Source: Oxynema aestuarii AP17
Lineage (GTDB): Bacteria > Cyanobacteriota > Cyanobacteriia > Cyanobacteriales > Laspinemataceae
Direction: 5' to 3'
Length of the DNA: 64,000 bases
NCBI RefSeq assembly: GCF_012295525.1
Contig: NZ_CP051167.1
Span: forward strand, 434,001 to 498,000
In this document: positions 47,695 to 57,462 of the stretch, one piece after another
How positions within the stretch are numbered: the first letter of the stretch is position 1
Layout: each line of letters opens with the position of its first letter
Made by a program: the position numbers and the translations under genes
The notes under the pieces: generated by a model
What the model saw: the letters and a program-made list of their open reading frames with translations, nothing else
Told to the model about the DNA's origin: nothing
The model's database searches: none

Positions 47695-50600
47695 ATGAAT
47701 ACGTTGGCAGAAAAAGTAACGGCTAATATTGTAATTATTGATGACGATCCGAATAACTTGAGATTGCTGACCAACTTGCTCGCTCGTCACGGATATGAAG
47801 TGCGACCGATCGCCAACGGACGCCTCGGATTATCGGCGATCGCCGCCGAACCTCCCGACTTAATTTTATTAGATATTATGATGCCGGATCTCGACGGTTA
47901 CGAGATCTGCCATCAACTCAAAGCGAACGAGAAAACCCGCGATATTCCCGTGATTTTTTTGAGTGCTTTATCGGAAGCTTTTGATAAAGTCAAAGCCTTT
48001 TCTATTGGTGGTGTAGATTATATCACAAAACCCTTTCAAGCCAAAGAAATTTTAGCAAGAATTCAAAATCATCTCAAAATATTTCAACTACAAAAACAGC
48101 TTTTTACTCAAAATGAAGCCTTACAAAAAGAAATATACGAGCGCAAACTCCTAGAAGATAAACTGCAATCGTCTCAACAAGAAATCCTAGCGTTTTTTGA
48201 AGCGATTACCGATGTCGTACTGATTCTAGATCGCGACGGAAAGACACTCAAACTGGCGCCAACTCGTCCCGAAAGACTTTACCCGCCAGGAATTGATATT
48301 CTGACGCAAACCGTCGAAGCATTTTTTGGCGATCTGCAATCCGACGTGCTGCATTACATTCACGAAGCCTTAGATACCCAATCCGTGCTCAACTACGAAT
48401 ATGGGTTACAGATTGGAGACCAAACCGCTTGGTTTTCTGCCAGAATTGTACCGTGTTCCGAGCGAACGGTGGCGTGGGTCGCACGGGATATCAGCGATCG
48501 CAAAATCGTCGAAGAAGCACTGCGAGAAAGCGAAGAACGTTTCGAGTTAGCTGTTTCCGGAACCAATGACGGTATTTGGGATTGGGATTTAGAGAGCGAT
48601 CGCGTTTACTATTCCCCAGTTTGGATGAAGATTTTGGGTTATCAAGAAGGCGAACTTCCCCAACATTTGACGACCTGGAGCGATCGCATTCACCCGGAAG
48701 ATTTAAACATGGCTTTAGCCGCAATTAACGATCATTTTGAAGGAAAAACAGAAATCTACGAACACACTCACCGACTCCAACATAAACAGGGATATTGGAT
48801 TTGGGTGCAAGCGAAAGGACGCTGTTTGCGCGATCGCGACAGCCACCCTTATAGAATCATCGGGACGATCTCCGATATTACGCAAAAAAAAGCCGTCGAA
48901 CAAGCTTTAAAAGAAAGTGCCGAACGAGAAAAAGCACTCTCCACGGTGATTCAAAAAATGCGGCAAAGCCTCGATATTCGTACAATTTTTGCCGCCACGA
49001 CTTCAGAATTGCGCGAACTGCTCGAGTGCGATCGGGTTTTAGTCTATCAATTCAATCAAGATTGGAGCGGGCAATTTGTCGCCGAATCCGTCGATAAAAA
49101 ATGGATGACGATCTTACATCATTCTCCCTTGTGCGATCGCATCGTTACGGGTAAAAATTGTCCCGTTCGAGAGCTAGTAACTAGCGATCTTTTTTTTGAA
49201 GACACTTATTTAAAAGAAACCCAAGGCGCATTTTATCGCCAAGATCTTCATTATATCGCCGTTTCCGATGTCGAAGCTCGAAACTTCGACGATTGCTATT
49301 TAGAATTACTCGATCGCCTGCAAGCAAAAGCCTATATTACCGTTCCTATTTTTAGTCATAACCAACTCTGGGGATTGCTCGCCATTTATCAAAACGCAGC
49401 CCCGAGAGAATGGACGGAATCGGAAATTTTTATCGTCATGCAAATCGGCAATCAATTAGGGATTGCCTTGCAACAAGCCGAATTACTCGAACGAACTCAA
49501 CAGCAATCTGAAGCCCTACAAAAAGCAGTTTTTGCCGCAGACAAAGCCAATCAGATTAAAAGCGAGTTTCTCGCCTCGATGAGTCACGAACTGCGGACGC
49601 CCCTCAATGCGATTCTGGGATTCGCTCAAGTCATGAGTAGCGATCCGTCTCTTTCGGAAGAAAATCAGAAAAGCCTGTCGATTATCAATCGTTCTGGGGA
49701 ACATTTACTCGATCTAATTAATGATATTTTAGAACTCTCCAAAATAGAAGCGGGAAGGCTCTCGTTAAATGAGGAAAACTTCGACCTGCTACAGTTAACC
49801 GACAATCTGGAAAAAATGCTGCAACTCAAAGCAGCGTCTAAAGGATTAAAACTCATTTTTGAATATGGCGATGACTTGCCGAAATACATCAAATCCGACG
49901 AAGGGAAATTGCGTCAAGTTCTGCTCAATCTTTTGGGAAATGCGATTAAATTTACCGAAGTCGGTCATGTGAGTTTGCGCCTGCGAGCCGATCGCTCAAC
50001 CGACAATACCGATCGCTCTTCTCCATCGTGCCGATTGTACTTTGAAATTGAAGATACGGGATTGGGGATCGCTCCGGAAGAACTGCACTTGTTATTTGAA
50101 GCATTCACACAAACGGAAACGGGCAAAAAATCCCATCAAGGAACGGGATTGGGTTTACCGATTTCGCAAAAGTACGTGCAGTTAATGGGGGGCAACATTA
50201 CAGTTAAAAGTACCCCCGGTTGTGGGAGTTTGTTTGCCTTCGATCTTCCCGTGACTCTCGGGGATGCGAAGGCGGTAACCAAGGCAAAACCGTCAGCCGA
50301 AATTCTCGGATTATCCCCCAATCAACCGGAATGCCGTATTTTAATTGTTGACGACATTGCCGAAAGTCGTTTGTTATTGGTCAAAATGTTAAAGCCGTTA
50401 GGATTTTCCCTCAAAGAAGCAGACAACGGTCGAGAAGCGTTGGCGGTTTGGCATCAGTGGCAGCCCCATTTAATTTTAATGGATATGGGGATGCCCGTGA
50501 TGGATGGATATGAGGCGACGCGGGCGATTCGAGAGCAAGAAGCGAACGGGGAAAACCCGGAAAGGCGATCGCCGGAAACAGGAGATAGAACGACGATTTT

Positions 50601-51024
50601 CGCGCTCACGGCGAGTACCTTTACAGAACAGCGCCAAGTGATTTTAGCGGCGGGGTGCGATGATTTTGTTGGCAAGCCGTTTCAGAAACAATATTTACTC
50701 GAAAAAATCCAGACTTATCTCGGGATTAAATATGACTATGGAAGCGAGGAAGCGTCGCCGAATCGAGACGCCAGCGATCGCCCGGCGGTGACGGCGGCTC
50801 AAATGGGCGAATGGCTGGTGCAAATGCCCTCACCGTGGCTGCAAAAACTCTACGAGGCAAGCTGCGAGTGTAACGATCTCAAAGTGATAGAATTGCTCCA
50901 CGATCTGCCTCCAGAACGGGAAAAACTGGCGATCGCCCTGACCGGACTCGCCGAAAATTTCGAGTTTCATAAAATTCTCGACTTATTTGCCTCTTATCTC
51001 CCCGAAATCGGCGATCGCCCTTGA
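47695..51024 (+). CDS. Hybrid histidine kinase with a cyanobacteriochrome-like GAF domain
   Basis: A soluble 1109-aa kinase: N-terminal receiver (Asp60 in LDIMMPDLDGYE), coiled coil, two PAS domains (about 165-270 and 275-405), a GAF domain (about 420-600), HisKA with His631 ([19 protein letters not shown]), HATPase (DTGLGIAPEE, GTGLGLPIS), second receiver (Asp930) and a helical tail. The GAF reads VLVYQFNQDWSGQFVAESV, then DVEARNFDDCYLELLDRLQA, with Cys534 in the C-Y/H position used to attach a bilin in cyanobacteriochromes. It is thus a candidate photoreceptor kinase. The tandem paralogue upstream lacks the GAF domain and the first receiver. Confidence 0.9.
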   Translation: MNTLAEKVTANIVIIDDDPNNLRLLTNLLARHGYEVRPIANGRLGLSAIAAEPPDLILLDIMMPDLDGYEICHQLKANEKTRDIPVIFLSALSEAFDKVKAFSIGGVDYITKPFQAKEILARIQNHLKIFQLQKQLFTQNEALQKEIYERKLLEDKLQSSQQEILAFFEAITDVVLILDRDGKTLKLAPTRPERLYPPGIDILTQTVEAFFGDLQSDVLHYIHEALDTQSVLNYEYGLQIGDQTAWFSARIVPCSERTVAWVARDISDRKIVEEALRESEERFELAVSGTNDGIWDWDLESDRVYYSPVWMKILGYQEGELPQHLTTWSDRIHPEDLNMALAAINDHFEGKTEIYEHTHRLQHKQGYWIWVQAKGRCLRDRDSHPYRIIGTISDITQKKAVEQALKESAEREKALSTVIQKMRQSLDIRTIFAATTSELRELLECDRVLVYQFNQDWSGQFVAESVDKKWMTILHHSPLCDRIVTGKNCPVRELVTSDLFFEDTYLKETQGAFYRQDLHYIAVSDVEARNFDDCYLELLDRLQAKAYITVPIFSHNQLWGLLAIYQNAAPREWTESEIFIVMQIGNQLGIALQQAELLERTQQQSEALQKAVFAADKANQIKSEFLASMSHELRTPLNAILGFAQVMSSDPSLSEENQKSLSIINRSGEHLLDLINDILELSKIEAGRLSLNEENFDLLQLTDNLEKMLQLKAASKGLKLIFEYGDDLPKYIKSDEGKLRQVLLNLLGNAIKFTEVGHVSLRLRADRSTDNTDRSSPSCRLYFEIEDTGLGIAPEELHLLFEAFTQTETGKKSHQGTGLGLPISQKYVQLMGGNITVKSTPGCGSLFAFDLPVTLGDAKAVTKAKPSAEILGLSPNQPECRILIVDDIAESRLLLVKMLKPLGFSLKEADNGREALAVWHQWQPHLILMDMGMPVMDGYEATRAIREQEANGENPERRSPETGDRTTIFALTASTFTEQRQVILAAGCDDFVGKPFQKQYLLEKIQTYLGIKYDYGSEEASPNRDASDRPAVTAAQMGEWLVQMPSPWLQKLYEASCECNDLKVIELLHDLPPEREKLAIALTGLAENFEFHKILDLFASYLPEIGDRP

Positions 51025-51112
51025 GTCCAGACGATCCTTTCCCAACCGCCAGGGCATGGTAACGAGCCAAACCAAACCGCTAAGATAGATAAACCTGTCC
51101 CCAGGCACTTGG

Positions 51113-53041
51113 ATGCTGACCATGACCTCATCTACCTCATCTGTAGACTTTCAAGATTGTTTCGATATTGTCGTCGTTGGCGCCGGACATTCCGGTTGCG
51201 AAGCCGCCTTGGCGACGGCGCGCCTCGGTTGCCGGACCTTGCTGCTGACCTTGAATTTAGACAAGATCGCGTGGCAACCGTGCAATCCTGCAGTGGGAGG
51301 TCCGGCAAAATCCCAGCTTACCCACGAAATTGACGCCCTCGGGGGCGAAATCGGCAAAATGGCCGATCGCACCTACCTACAAAAGCGGATCCTCAACTCC
51401 TCACGCGGTCCGGCAGTGTGGGCCTTGCGCGCTCAAACCGACAAGCGGGAATACTCCCGGGTGATGAAAAATATTGTCGAAAACCAAGACAATTTACTGT
51501 TGCGCGAAGGGATGGTCACCGATTTAGTCCTCGGGCCGAATCAAGAGATCGTCGGCGTCGAGACCTATTTCGGGGTCGCCTTCGGTTGCAAAGCGGTGAT
51601 TTTAACCACGGGAACCTTTCTCGGCGGTCGGATTTGGGTGGGGAACAAGTCGATGCCTGCGGGACGGGCCGGAGAGTTCCCGGCGGTGGGATTGACGGAA
51701 ACCTTGAATCGATTGGGGTTTGAAACCGGACGGCTGAAGACGGGAACCCCGGCGCGGGTGGATCGGCGATCGGTCGATTTCAGTCAAATGGAAGCGCAAC
51801 CGGGGGATGAGGAGGTGCGTTGGTTCAGTTTCGATCCGGAAGTTTGGGTCGAACGGGAACAGATGAATTGCTACCTGACGCGCACTACGGAACAAACTCA
51901 CCGTCTGATTCGCGAAAATTTACACCTGTCTCCGGTTTACGGCGGCTGGGTGGACGCCAAAGGTCCGCGCTACTGTCCGAGTATTGAGGATAAGATCGTC
52001 CGCTTTGCAGATAAGGAAAGTCATCAGATCTTTATCGAACCGGAAGGACGGGATATTCCCGAACTGTACATCCAGGGGTTTTCGACGGGGCTGCCGGAAA
52101 AACTGCAACTGGCGATGCTGCACAGTTTGCCGGGGTTGGAACGCTGCACGATGCTGCGTCCGGCGTATGCGGTGGAGTACGACTATTTACCCGCGACCCA
52201 GTGCTATCCGACGTTGATGACGAAGGCGATCGAAGGGCTGTTTTGTGCGGGGCAAATTAACGGCACTACGGGTTATGAAGAGGCGGCGGCCCAGGGTCTC
52301 GTGGCGGGGATCAATGCGGCGCGGTTTGCCCGAGGGGAAGAAATGGTGATTTTCCCGCGCGAGGAGAGTTACATCGGAACGTTGGTGGACGATTTGTGTA
52401 CGAAGGATTTACGCGAACCGTACCGGATGTTGACGAGTCGTTCGGAGTACCGTTTGTTGCTGCGATCGGATAATGCGGACCGCCGCCTGACGCCGTTGGG
52501 TCGCGAACTGGGAACGATCGACGATCGCCGTTGGCAGTTGTTTACGCGCAAGCAGGGGCAAATCGAAGCGGAGAAAAAACGGCTGCAGGAGACGCGCATT
52601 AAGGAACACGAGGAATTGGGGGTGGCGATCGCCTCGGAGACCCAACAACGGATTAAAGGGTCGATTACCTTGGCCGAACTCTTGCGCCGTCCGGGGTTCC
52701 ATACCGCCGACCTCGACCGCTACGGTCTGGGGAATCCGTCTCTGAGTGTCCCGGAACGAGAAGGGGCGGAAATCGATATTAAATATTCCGGTTATATCGA
52801 ACGCCAACAACACCAGATCGAGCAAATTTCTCGCCAAGCCAACCGCAAGTTACCCGCGAATTTGGATTACAGCCAAATCGAAACTCTTTCGATGGAAGCG
52901 CGGGAAAAATTGGCGAAGGTCAAACCGCTTACGGTCGGTCAAGCTAGCCGCTTGGGTGGGGTGAATCCGGCGGATATTAATGCTTTGTTAATTTATTTGG
53001 AAGTGCGAGGACGGCAATTGGCGACCTCGGCTTCGAGTTAA
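51113..53041 (+). CDS. mnmG: tRNA uridine-5-carboxymethylaminomethyl modification enzyme MnmG
   Basis: With MnmE it installs the cmnm5 group on wobble U34 of tRNAs, using FAD, NADH and a folate donor. The 642-aa protein has the FAD site [20 protein letters not shown], the motif [22 protein letters not shown], the [11 protein letters not shown] strand and the catalytic loop region [15 protein letters not shown]. The C-terminal helical domain ends with the conserved [16 protein letters not shown]. Cytosolic heterotetramer with MnmE. ATG at 51113 or the next in-frame ATG at 51122. Confidence 0.97.
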   Translation: MLTMTSSTSSVDFQDCFDIVVVGAGHSGCEAALATARLGCRTLLLTLNLDKIAWQPCNPAVGGPAKSQLTHEIDALGGEIGKMADRTYLQKRILNSSRGPAVWALRAQTDKREYSRVMKNIVENQDNLLLREGMVTDLVLGPNQEIVGVETYFGVAFGCKAVILTTGTFLGGRIWVGNKSMPAGRAGEFPAVGLTETLNRLGFETGRLKTGTPARVDRRSVDFSQMEAQPGDEEVRWFSFDPEVWVEREQMNCYLTRTTEQTHRLIRENLHLSPVYGGWVDAKGPRYCPSIEDKIVRFADKESHQIFIEPEGRDIPELYIQGFSTGLPEKLQLAMLHSLPGLERCTMLRPAYAVEYDYLPATQCYPTLMTKAIEGLFCAGQINGTTGYEEAAAQGLVAGINAARFARGEEMVIFPREESYIGTLVDDLCTKDLREPYRMLTSRSEYRLLLRSDNADRRLTPLGRELGTIDDRRWQLFTRKQGQIEAEKKRLQETRIKEHEELGVAIASETQQRIKGSITLAELLRRPGFHTADLDRYGLGNPSLSVPEREGAEIDIKYSGYIERQQHQIEQISRQANRKLPANLDYSQIETLSMEAREKLAKVKPLTVGQASRLGGVNPADINALLIYLEVRGRQLATSASS

Positions 53042-53242
53042 GGGCGATCGCGACCCGATCGCCCTCCCCTTCTCCCTCCTCGTCTGTGGTTGCACGATCT
53101 CCCGTGCAAGTGGTAAGACTAAACCAAAGATAATAGAACGCGGGAGCGGCGATCGCTCGTTTCTGTTGTCTCCTTCGCGGCGGTATTGTAAAGTTTAACT
53201 GAATCCATAGTCAAGTATAGTCATTCCTGTTAAGATATAACC

Positions 53243-53805
53243 ATGAAACTCTCAGACTATGCCAAAAAAGCCGGGGTGAGTTATCAAACGGCGTGGAGAT
53301 GGTGGCAAAAAGGTCATCTAACGGGCTATCAACTTCGGGAACAATTATCATTACCGAAGAAGGGAAGAAGAAAACCGAGAGAATGGCCTGTATTTATGCC
53401 AGAGTCTCTAGTGCAGAAAATAAAGATCACCTTGAGCGACAAGCGGAACGGTTAAAAGATTATGCTATTGCCAGAGGCTATCAAATTTATAAAGTCGTCA
53501 AAGAAATTGGCAGTGGTTTAAATGATAATCGTCCAAAATTGGCTAAGGTTTTAACCAATTCCCATTACGATATATTGATAGTGGAGCATAAAGACCGTTT
53601 GGCGAGGTTTGGGACAAATTACCTTGAGATCCGGTTAAAAGAGAGGGGAAAAACCGTTGAGATTGTCAATCATAGCGAGGATCGACAAGATGAATTGATG
53701 GAAGATTTAATTGCTATCATTACTTCATTCTGTTCTCGTCTTTATGGATGAAGACGCTCGAAACGGAAAACCGAAAAAATTATTGCCGAATTAAAGGAAC
53801 GCTAG
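53243..53805 (+). pseudogene. tnpA: Broken IS607 serine recombinase tnpA
   Basis: The first 30 codons (MKLSDYAKKAGVSYQTAWRW, a MerR-like helix-turn-helix) are in one frame. The resolvase domain (CIYARVSS with the catalytic Ser, ERQAERLKDYA, DRLARFG) continues in the -1 frame. The shift lies near 53334, where loss of a single T in CTT-TCG explains it. A second defect is an in-frame TGA at 53749-53751 after SFCSRLYG; the frame continues RRSKRKTEKIIAELKER to a TAG at 53803-53805, the normal tail of the family. The recombinase is therefore probably inactive. No slippery heptamer supports programmed frameshifting. Confidence 0.85.
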
Positions 53806-55034
53806 TGAAATTAGTCGAAAGACATATAATCAAAAAAGGTCATAGGTTTTGGGATGAGATAGATGAGTTATCATGGCATTCCAAAAATCTCTACAATGCG
53901 GCTAATTATCTAATCCGTCAAAACTTTATTTATGGTCATGGTTACTTGAACTATAACCGGATGGATAAATTAATGCAGAAGACGGAGCAATATCGCGCTT
54001 TACCAGCTAAAGTCTCTCAACAGGTGTTACGAGGATTAGACAAAAACTGGCAATCCTTTTTTGCCGCCAATCAAGCCTACAAAGTCAACAAGGAGAAGTT
54101 TTTAGTCAACCCGAAAATCCCCAAATATAAAAACACTCAGAAAGGTCGTCAATTATTGGTGTACGTGAAACAGGCTCTAAGTAAAGTGGCTTTAAAAAAA
54201 GGTAAAATCAAATGCTCAAAAACCCAAATAGAGTTGGAGACTTCTGTAGCCGAAAAAGTAGTGGAGGTGAGAATCGTTCCTCGATGCGATTGTTATATCA
54301 TTGAGGTCATTTATGAAGAAGTAGAACCAACATTAAAATCCAATGAATGGGTCGCTAGTGTGGATTTAGGTGTAGATGTTTTAATGGCTGTAACTTCTAA
54401 TCAACCGGACTTTGTTCCTCTGTTGATAAATGGCAGACCCTTAAAAAGCCTGAATCAATTCTACAATAAACGAAAAGCCTTTCTCCAATCCCAATTAAAA
54501 GGAAATCGACCCACCTCTAAGAGAATCCAGCGTCTGACTCGATGCCGAAATCAAAAAGTGGAGAACTATCTCCATCGAGCCAGCCGTTATCTGGTCAATC
54601 TACTGCTTGATAAAAATATTACTACTTTAGTCATTGGCAAAAATGAGGGGTGGAAACAAAATGCCAAGATGGGGAAAGTGAACAACCAAAACTTTGTGGG
54701 GATTCCTTTCAACCGTCTGATTGAAATGTTGACCTATAAATGTCAATTAGTAGGGATTAAAGTGGTTCTAACTGAAGAGAGTTATACGAGTCAGTCGAAC
54801 TTTTTCAACTTAGATCCGCTTCCGGTTTATGGAGAAACGGTAAAAGTTCCTAAGTTGACGGGAAAAAGAATTAAAAGAGGTCTTTACCGGACTGATACAG
54901 GATTCTTGTGTCAAGCGGATATCTTAGGCTCCTATAATATCTTAAGAAAAGCATTCCCAAATGCCTTTATGGGCTATGGGATAGAGAGGTGCGTAGTTCA
55001 CCCAAGGAGAATTAATCTCTCGAAGCCAAAATGA
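53805..55034 (+). CDS. tnpB: RNA-guided endonuclease TnpB of the IS607 element
   Basis: A 409-aa IS607-type TnpB. The GTG start at 53805 overlaps the tnpA stop (TAGTG) and gives the family opening KLVERHIIKKGHRF; a frame from 53748 only adds tnpA-overlap sequence. The RuvC triad is present: Asp187 (SVDLGVD), Glu281 (GKNEGWKQ) and Asp372 (QADILGSYN). The compact zinc finger seen in many TnpB proteins is reduced: TSQSNF lacks the usual Cys. The PAKVSQQVLRGLDKNW and KGRQLLVY segments are typical. It looks intact although its partner recombinase is dead. Confidence 0.9.
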   Translation: MKLVERHIIKKGHRFWDEIDELSWHSKNLYNAANYLIRQNFIYGHGYLNYNRMDKLMQKTEQYRALPAKVSQQVLRGLDKNWQSFFAANQAYKVNKEKFLVNPKIPKYKNTQKGRQLLVYVKQALSKVALKKGKIKCSKTQIELETSVAEKVVEVRIVPRCDCYIIEVIYEEVEPTLKSNEWVASVDLGVDVLMAVTSNQPDFVPLLINGRPLKSLNQFYNKRKAFLQSQLKGNRPTSKRIQRLTRCRNQKVENYLHRASRYLVNLLLDKNITTLVIGKNEGWKQNAKMGKVNNQNFVGIPFNRLIEMLTYKCQLVGIKVVLTEESYTSQSNFFNLDPLPVYGETVKVPKLTGKRIKRGLYRTDTGFLCQADILGSYNILRKAFPNAFMGYGIERCVVHPRRINLSKPK

Positions 55035-55123
55035 AGGGGATTTTTGAAATAGAATCCATGTCTTGTTTATATCTGACTATATTTTGGTTAACTATCCCAT
55101 CATTTCCCTTTCCCTAAAAAGCT

Positions 55124-56347
55124 ATGTCTCAGGATCTCAGCACTAAACCCATCGACCCCGCCCAAGCGGGAACCTCCGGCGATCGCATTCCGGGAGAACC
55201 GTGGTCCGTGGATGCGTCTGCCGATCGCCTGATGGACGAACTGTTTGAAGATGTAGACCGGGTGCTCGAAGGCGGCACTTCCCTGCCGAAATCCGTCAAA
55301 GCCCCGGAAACAGTCAAGTTAAAGTCGATCCAAGTTCCCCAGATCGTCATGCCGCCGTTGGTGATGCCGCGTCCCCCTCGCGAAGACGCGACCACGGTGG
55401 ACGCGAAAGCTACCCGAACGGGAGACAAGAAGAAACAAAAAACGGGCAAATCCTTCGATCGCCTCTTGTTCGGCGGCGCCTGCGCCTTACTCGCCCTCAC
55501 CGTCGGCTTATTGCTCGCCAATCGCGAACCGTTGCAGCGTCTCTGGTTCAAATTGCAACCCCAAACGGCTCAAGCCCCCGTTCCGGCGGCGAAAACCCCC
55601 GAACAGCTCAAAGCCGATGCCGATGCCGCTTTTGTGGAATATATGCAGCGATCGCTCGAAGCGATGGATCGCCAAGCGGTCGGCGCCCCGACCGAACCTG
55701 TCCCGGTGCCGAATACGGCTCTCCAAGTGCCGATGCCCCCGGCGCCCACGGTCAACGTCAACGTCCCGCCTCAAAATGTGACGGTGACCGCACCCCATCA
55801 GGGCAATTTGGCAGAAGTGTTGAATCGGATCGCGATCGCCCTCGAACGCGGCATCAATCCCACCCTGGTTCAACCAAATCTCACGGTTACCGTTCCCAAA
55901 TCGCCCAAACCGCCACAACAAACCGCCGCCGCCCCGTCTCCTGCGGCTTCCCCGTCTCCTGCGGCTTCTCCTTCGCCGACGGCTTCCCCTTCGCCCAAAC
56001 CCGCCCCGAAAGTCGTCGCCCCAGAACCGACGGTCGCCGCCTCGCCGCCCCCCGCCGCCGCGAGTCCGTCCCCCGAGCCCGCCCCCGAACCCGCACCCCC
56101 GGCGCCGACGGCTGAACCGACGACCCCCGCTTCTAGCGCCCCGGGAACAGTTCACACCTTAGTGGGGATTTTGGAGTTGGGCGATCGCTCCGCCGCCCTG
56201 TTCGAGATTAACGGCGTCGCCCGCCGCGTCAACATCGGCGAAAGCATCGGCTCTAGCGGCTGGACCTTGGTCGAAGTCGAGCAAGGCGAAGCGGTCATCC
56301 GCCGCAACGGAGAAGTGCGATCTATTTTTGCCGGACAATCGTTCTAA
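55124..56347 (+). CDS. Single-helix protein with Pro-rich linker and GspC/PilP-like C-terminal domain
   Basis: A 407-aa protein. A cytosolic acidic N-terminus (about 1-105) precedes one transmembrane helix (LLFGGACALLALTVGLLLAN). A helical segment, a long Pro/Ala/Ser linker (ASPSPAASPSP repeats, about 260-345) and a C-terminal beta domain follow (LVGILELGDRSAALFEINGV, then GESIGSSGWTLVEVEQGEAV). The end domain resembles the HR domain of GspC and PilP, which links inner- and outer-membrane parts of type II secretion or type IV pili. A role in envelope spanning is inference. The 56479 gene follows on the same strand. Confidence 0.65.
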   Translation: MSQDLSTKPIDPAQAGTSGDRIPGEPWSVDASADRLMDELFEDVDRVLEGGTSLPKSVKAPETVKLKSIQVPQIVMPPLVMPRPPREDATTVDAKATRTGDKKKQKTGKSFDRLLFGGACALLALTVGLLLANREPLQRLWFKLQPQTAQAPVPAAKTPEQLKADADAAFVEYMQRSLEAMDRQAVGAPTEPVPVPNTALQVPMPPAPTVNVNVPPQNVTVTAPHQGNLAEVLNRIAIALERGINPTLVQPNLTVTVPKSPKPPQQTAAAPSPAASPSPAASPSPTASPSPKPAPKVVAPEPTVAASPPPAAASPSPEPAPEPAPPAPTAEPTTPASSAPGTVHTLVGILELGDRSAALFEINGVARRVNIGESIGSSGWTLVEVEQGEAVIRRNGEVRSIFAGQSF

Positions 56348-56478
56348 CTCGTGTATCGCTACTCGTGTTGTTCGTTATTGGTCGAACGGCGTGAGAAAAT
56401 TTAAGTAAAGAAATGATTCCGGCGGTCGAGGGCGATCGCCGCCGTCCGATAACGAACCTATGCGAGGAGTTTTTGCCG

Positions 56479-57078
56479 ATGAGCTTATTCGATGATGTCA
56501 GTCGTTTTTTAGAAAGTCGTCTCGACGAATTCATGCGTAACAATCCCCATCTAGAATTACAAGTTTTAGAAGAACAGTTACGCGAACAAGAAGAAGACGC
56601 CCTCAAGCTAATTGCCGAGTCCCAGCTCAAAGAAAAGCAGTTACAAGACCAAATCCTCTCCACCGCTCAAGAGATCCAACGCTGGCACGAACGCATCTCT
56701 AAAGCCCGTCAAGCCGGACGCGACGACCTCAAACGCGCCGCCGAGGAACGCGAAGCCGCCCTTCTGCGCCAAGGAAATCAGTTGTGGGGACAAATGCAAG
56801 GGGTCAAAGATCGGATTGCAAAAGCCAGAGAGTTACAACGCCAGATCCAAGTCCGCCGCCAAGAAGTGAGAGCGAAAGCGACTGAAGCGGCAGCGTCGCG
56901 AGCCAAAGCCGAAGCCCAAAACAGTCAAAGCACTCAAAGCAGTCAAAGCAGTTGGGATACGGGGTGGAATCAGAATTATCGTACCTTTAGCAGTTCCATG
57001 GATCCCCTAGAGCAAGAGTTCCAACGCTGGGAAACCGACGACGAATTGGAACAGATGAAACGCAATATGGGAAGGTAG
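56479..57078 (+). CDS. TIGR04376-like coiled-coil protein
   Basis: A 199-aa soluble protein beginning MSLFDDVSRFLESRLDEFMR, with GAGGAG upstream of the ATG at 56479. Residues about 25-150 form a long, highly charged coiled coil (LEEQLREQEEDALKLIAESQ). The C-terminus is Ser/Gln-rich then acidic (DPLEQEFQRWETDDELEQMK). The opening and closing motifs match the cyanobacterial family I know as TIGR04376; its function is unknown. It is 132 bp behind the GspC-like gene. Confidence 0.75.
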   Translation: MSLFDDVSRFLESRLDEFMRNNPHLELQVLEEQLREQEEDALKLIAESQLKEKQLQDQILSTAQEIQRWHERISKARQAGRDDLKRAAEEREAALLRQGNQLWGQMQGVKDRIAKARELQRQIQVRRQEVRAKATEAAASRAKAEAQNSQSTQSSQSSWDTGWNQNYRTFSSSMDPLEQEFQRWETDDELEQMKRNMGR

Positions 57079-57223
57079 AGGGTTTTAGATTTTGGATTTT
57101 GGATTTTTGATATTTGATGGGGACGGTAACGCTTCGGTTCTAGATTCTAGCTTTTGCCTGGTGACGGCTTCGAGGCGGGCAACATGCTCGCCCTAGAGCT
57201 TCCCACTTGCCACGCCACACACC

Positions 57224-57262
57224 AAAAACGCTCCCCTCGTTCGGACGAGTGGGAGCGCTTTT
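57224..57262. terminator. Bidirectional terminator downstream of nblA
   Basis: CGCTCCC (57229-57235) pairs with GGGAGCG (57251-57257), with an inner CTCG/CGAG stem. A-runs on one side and T-runs on the other give U tracts on both strands, so it serves nblA and the upstream plus-strand gene. Confidence 0.8.
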
Positions 57263-57291
57263 GTCTTTTCCGTTGCTCGGGCGCAGTTGCA

Positions 57292-57462
57292 CTACGCCCC
57301 TCGCTTCAGTAAGTGCTTGAACAAATTGTCTTTGACCATGTTTTGTCTAAGGACTTCGAGTAGGTATTCTTGCGCCTGTTCCCGGCTGAGGCTCTTGACT
57401 TGGTCGCGCAGGACTTCGAGTTTGAATTGTTGTTCTAAGCTGAGTTGAGTGGGAATATCCAT
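57292..57462 (-). CDS. nblA: Phycobilisome degradation protein NblA
   Basis: A small adaptor that binds phycobiliproteins and ClpC to trigger phycobilisome breakdown under nutrient stress. The 56-aa protein has the family helices: LSLEQQFKLEVLRDQVKSLS, then REQAQEYLLEVLRQNMVKDN and the tail LFKHLLKRG. The start at 57462 has AAGGAG just upstream; a longer frame to 57591 only adds leader sequence. It is divergent from cpcS, whose product helps build the same antenna. Confidence 0.95.
   Translation of the reverse strand: MDIPTQLSLEQQFKLEVLRDQVKSLSREQAQEYLLEVLRQNMVKDNLFKHLLKRGA

Larger units (their letters stand above)
53206..55083 (+). mobile_element. IS607-type element (degraded)
   Basis: A tnpA-tnpB element inserted between mnmG and the 55124 gene. 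The approximate ends carry inverted TATAGTCA (53216-53223) and TGACTATA (55074-55081). A near copy, CATAGTCA, lies at 53206-53213. The serine recombinase tnpA is broken in two places while tnpB is intact. Lower GC content and lack of HIP1 octamers contrast with the flanks, which indicates acquisition. IS607 does not duplicate its target. Confidence 0.8.

Noticed and set aside
53243-53805. Programmed -1 frameshift to make full-length IS607 TnpA.
   Set aside because: No slippery heptamer or downstream pseudoknot is apparent, and a separate in-frame TGA also truncates the tail, so decay is simpler.
55508-56155. 215-codon Gly/Arg-rich minus-strand frame.
   Set aside because: It is the antisense of the Pro/Ala-rich linker gene; GC-rich codons leave the opposite frame open.
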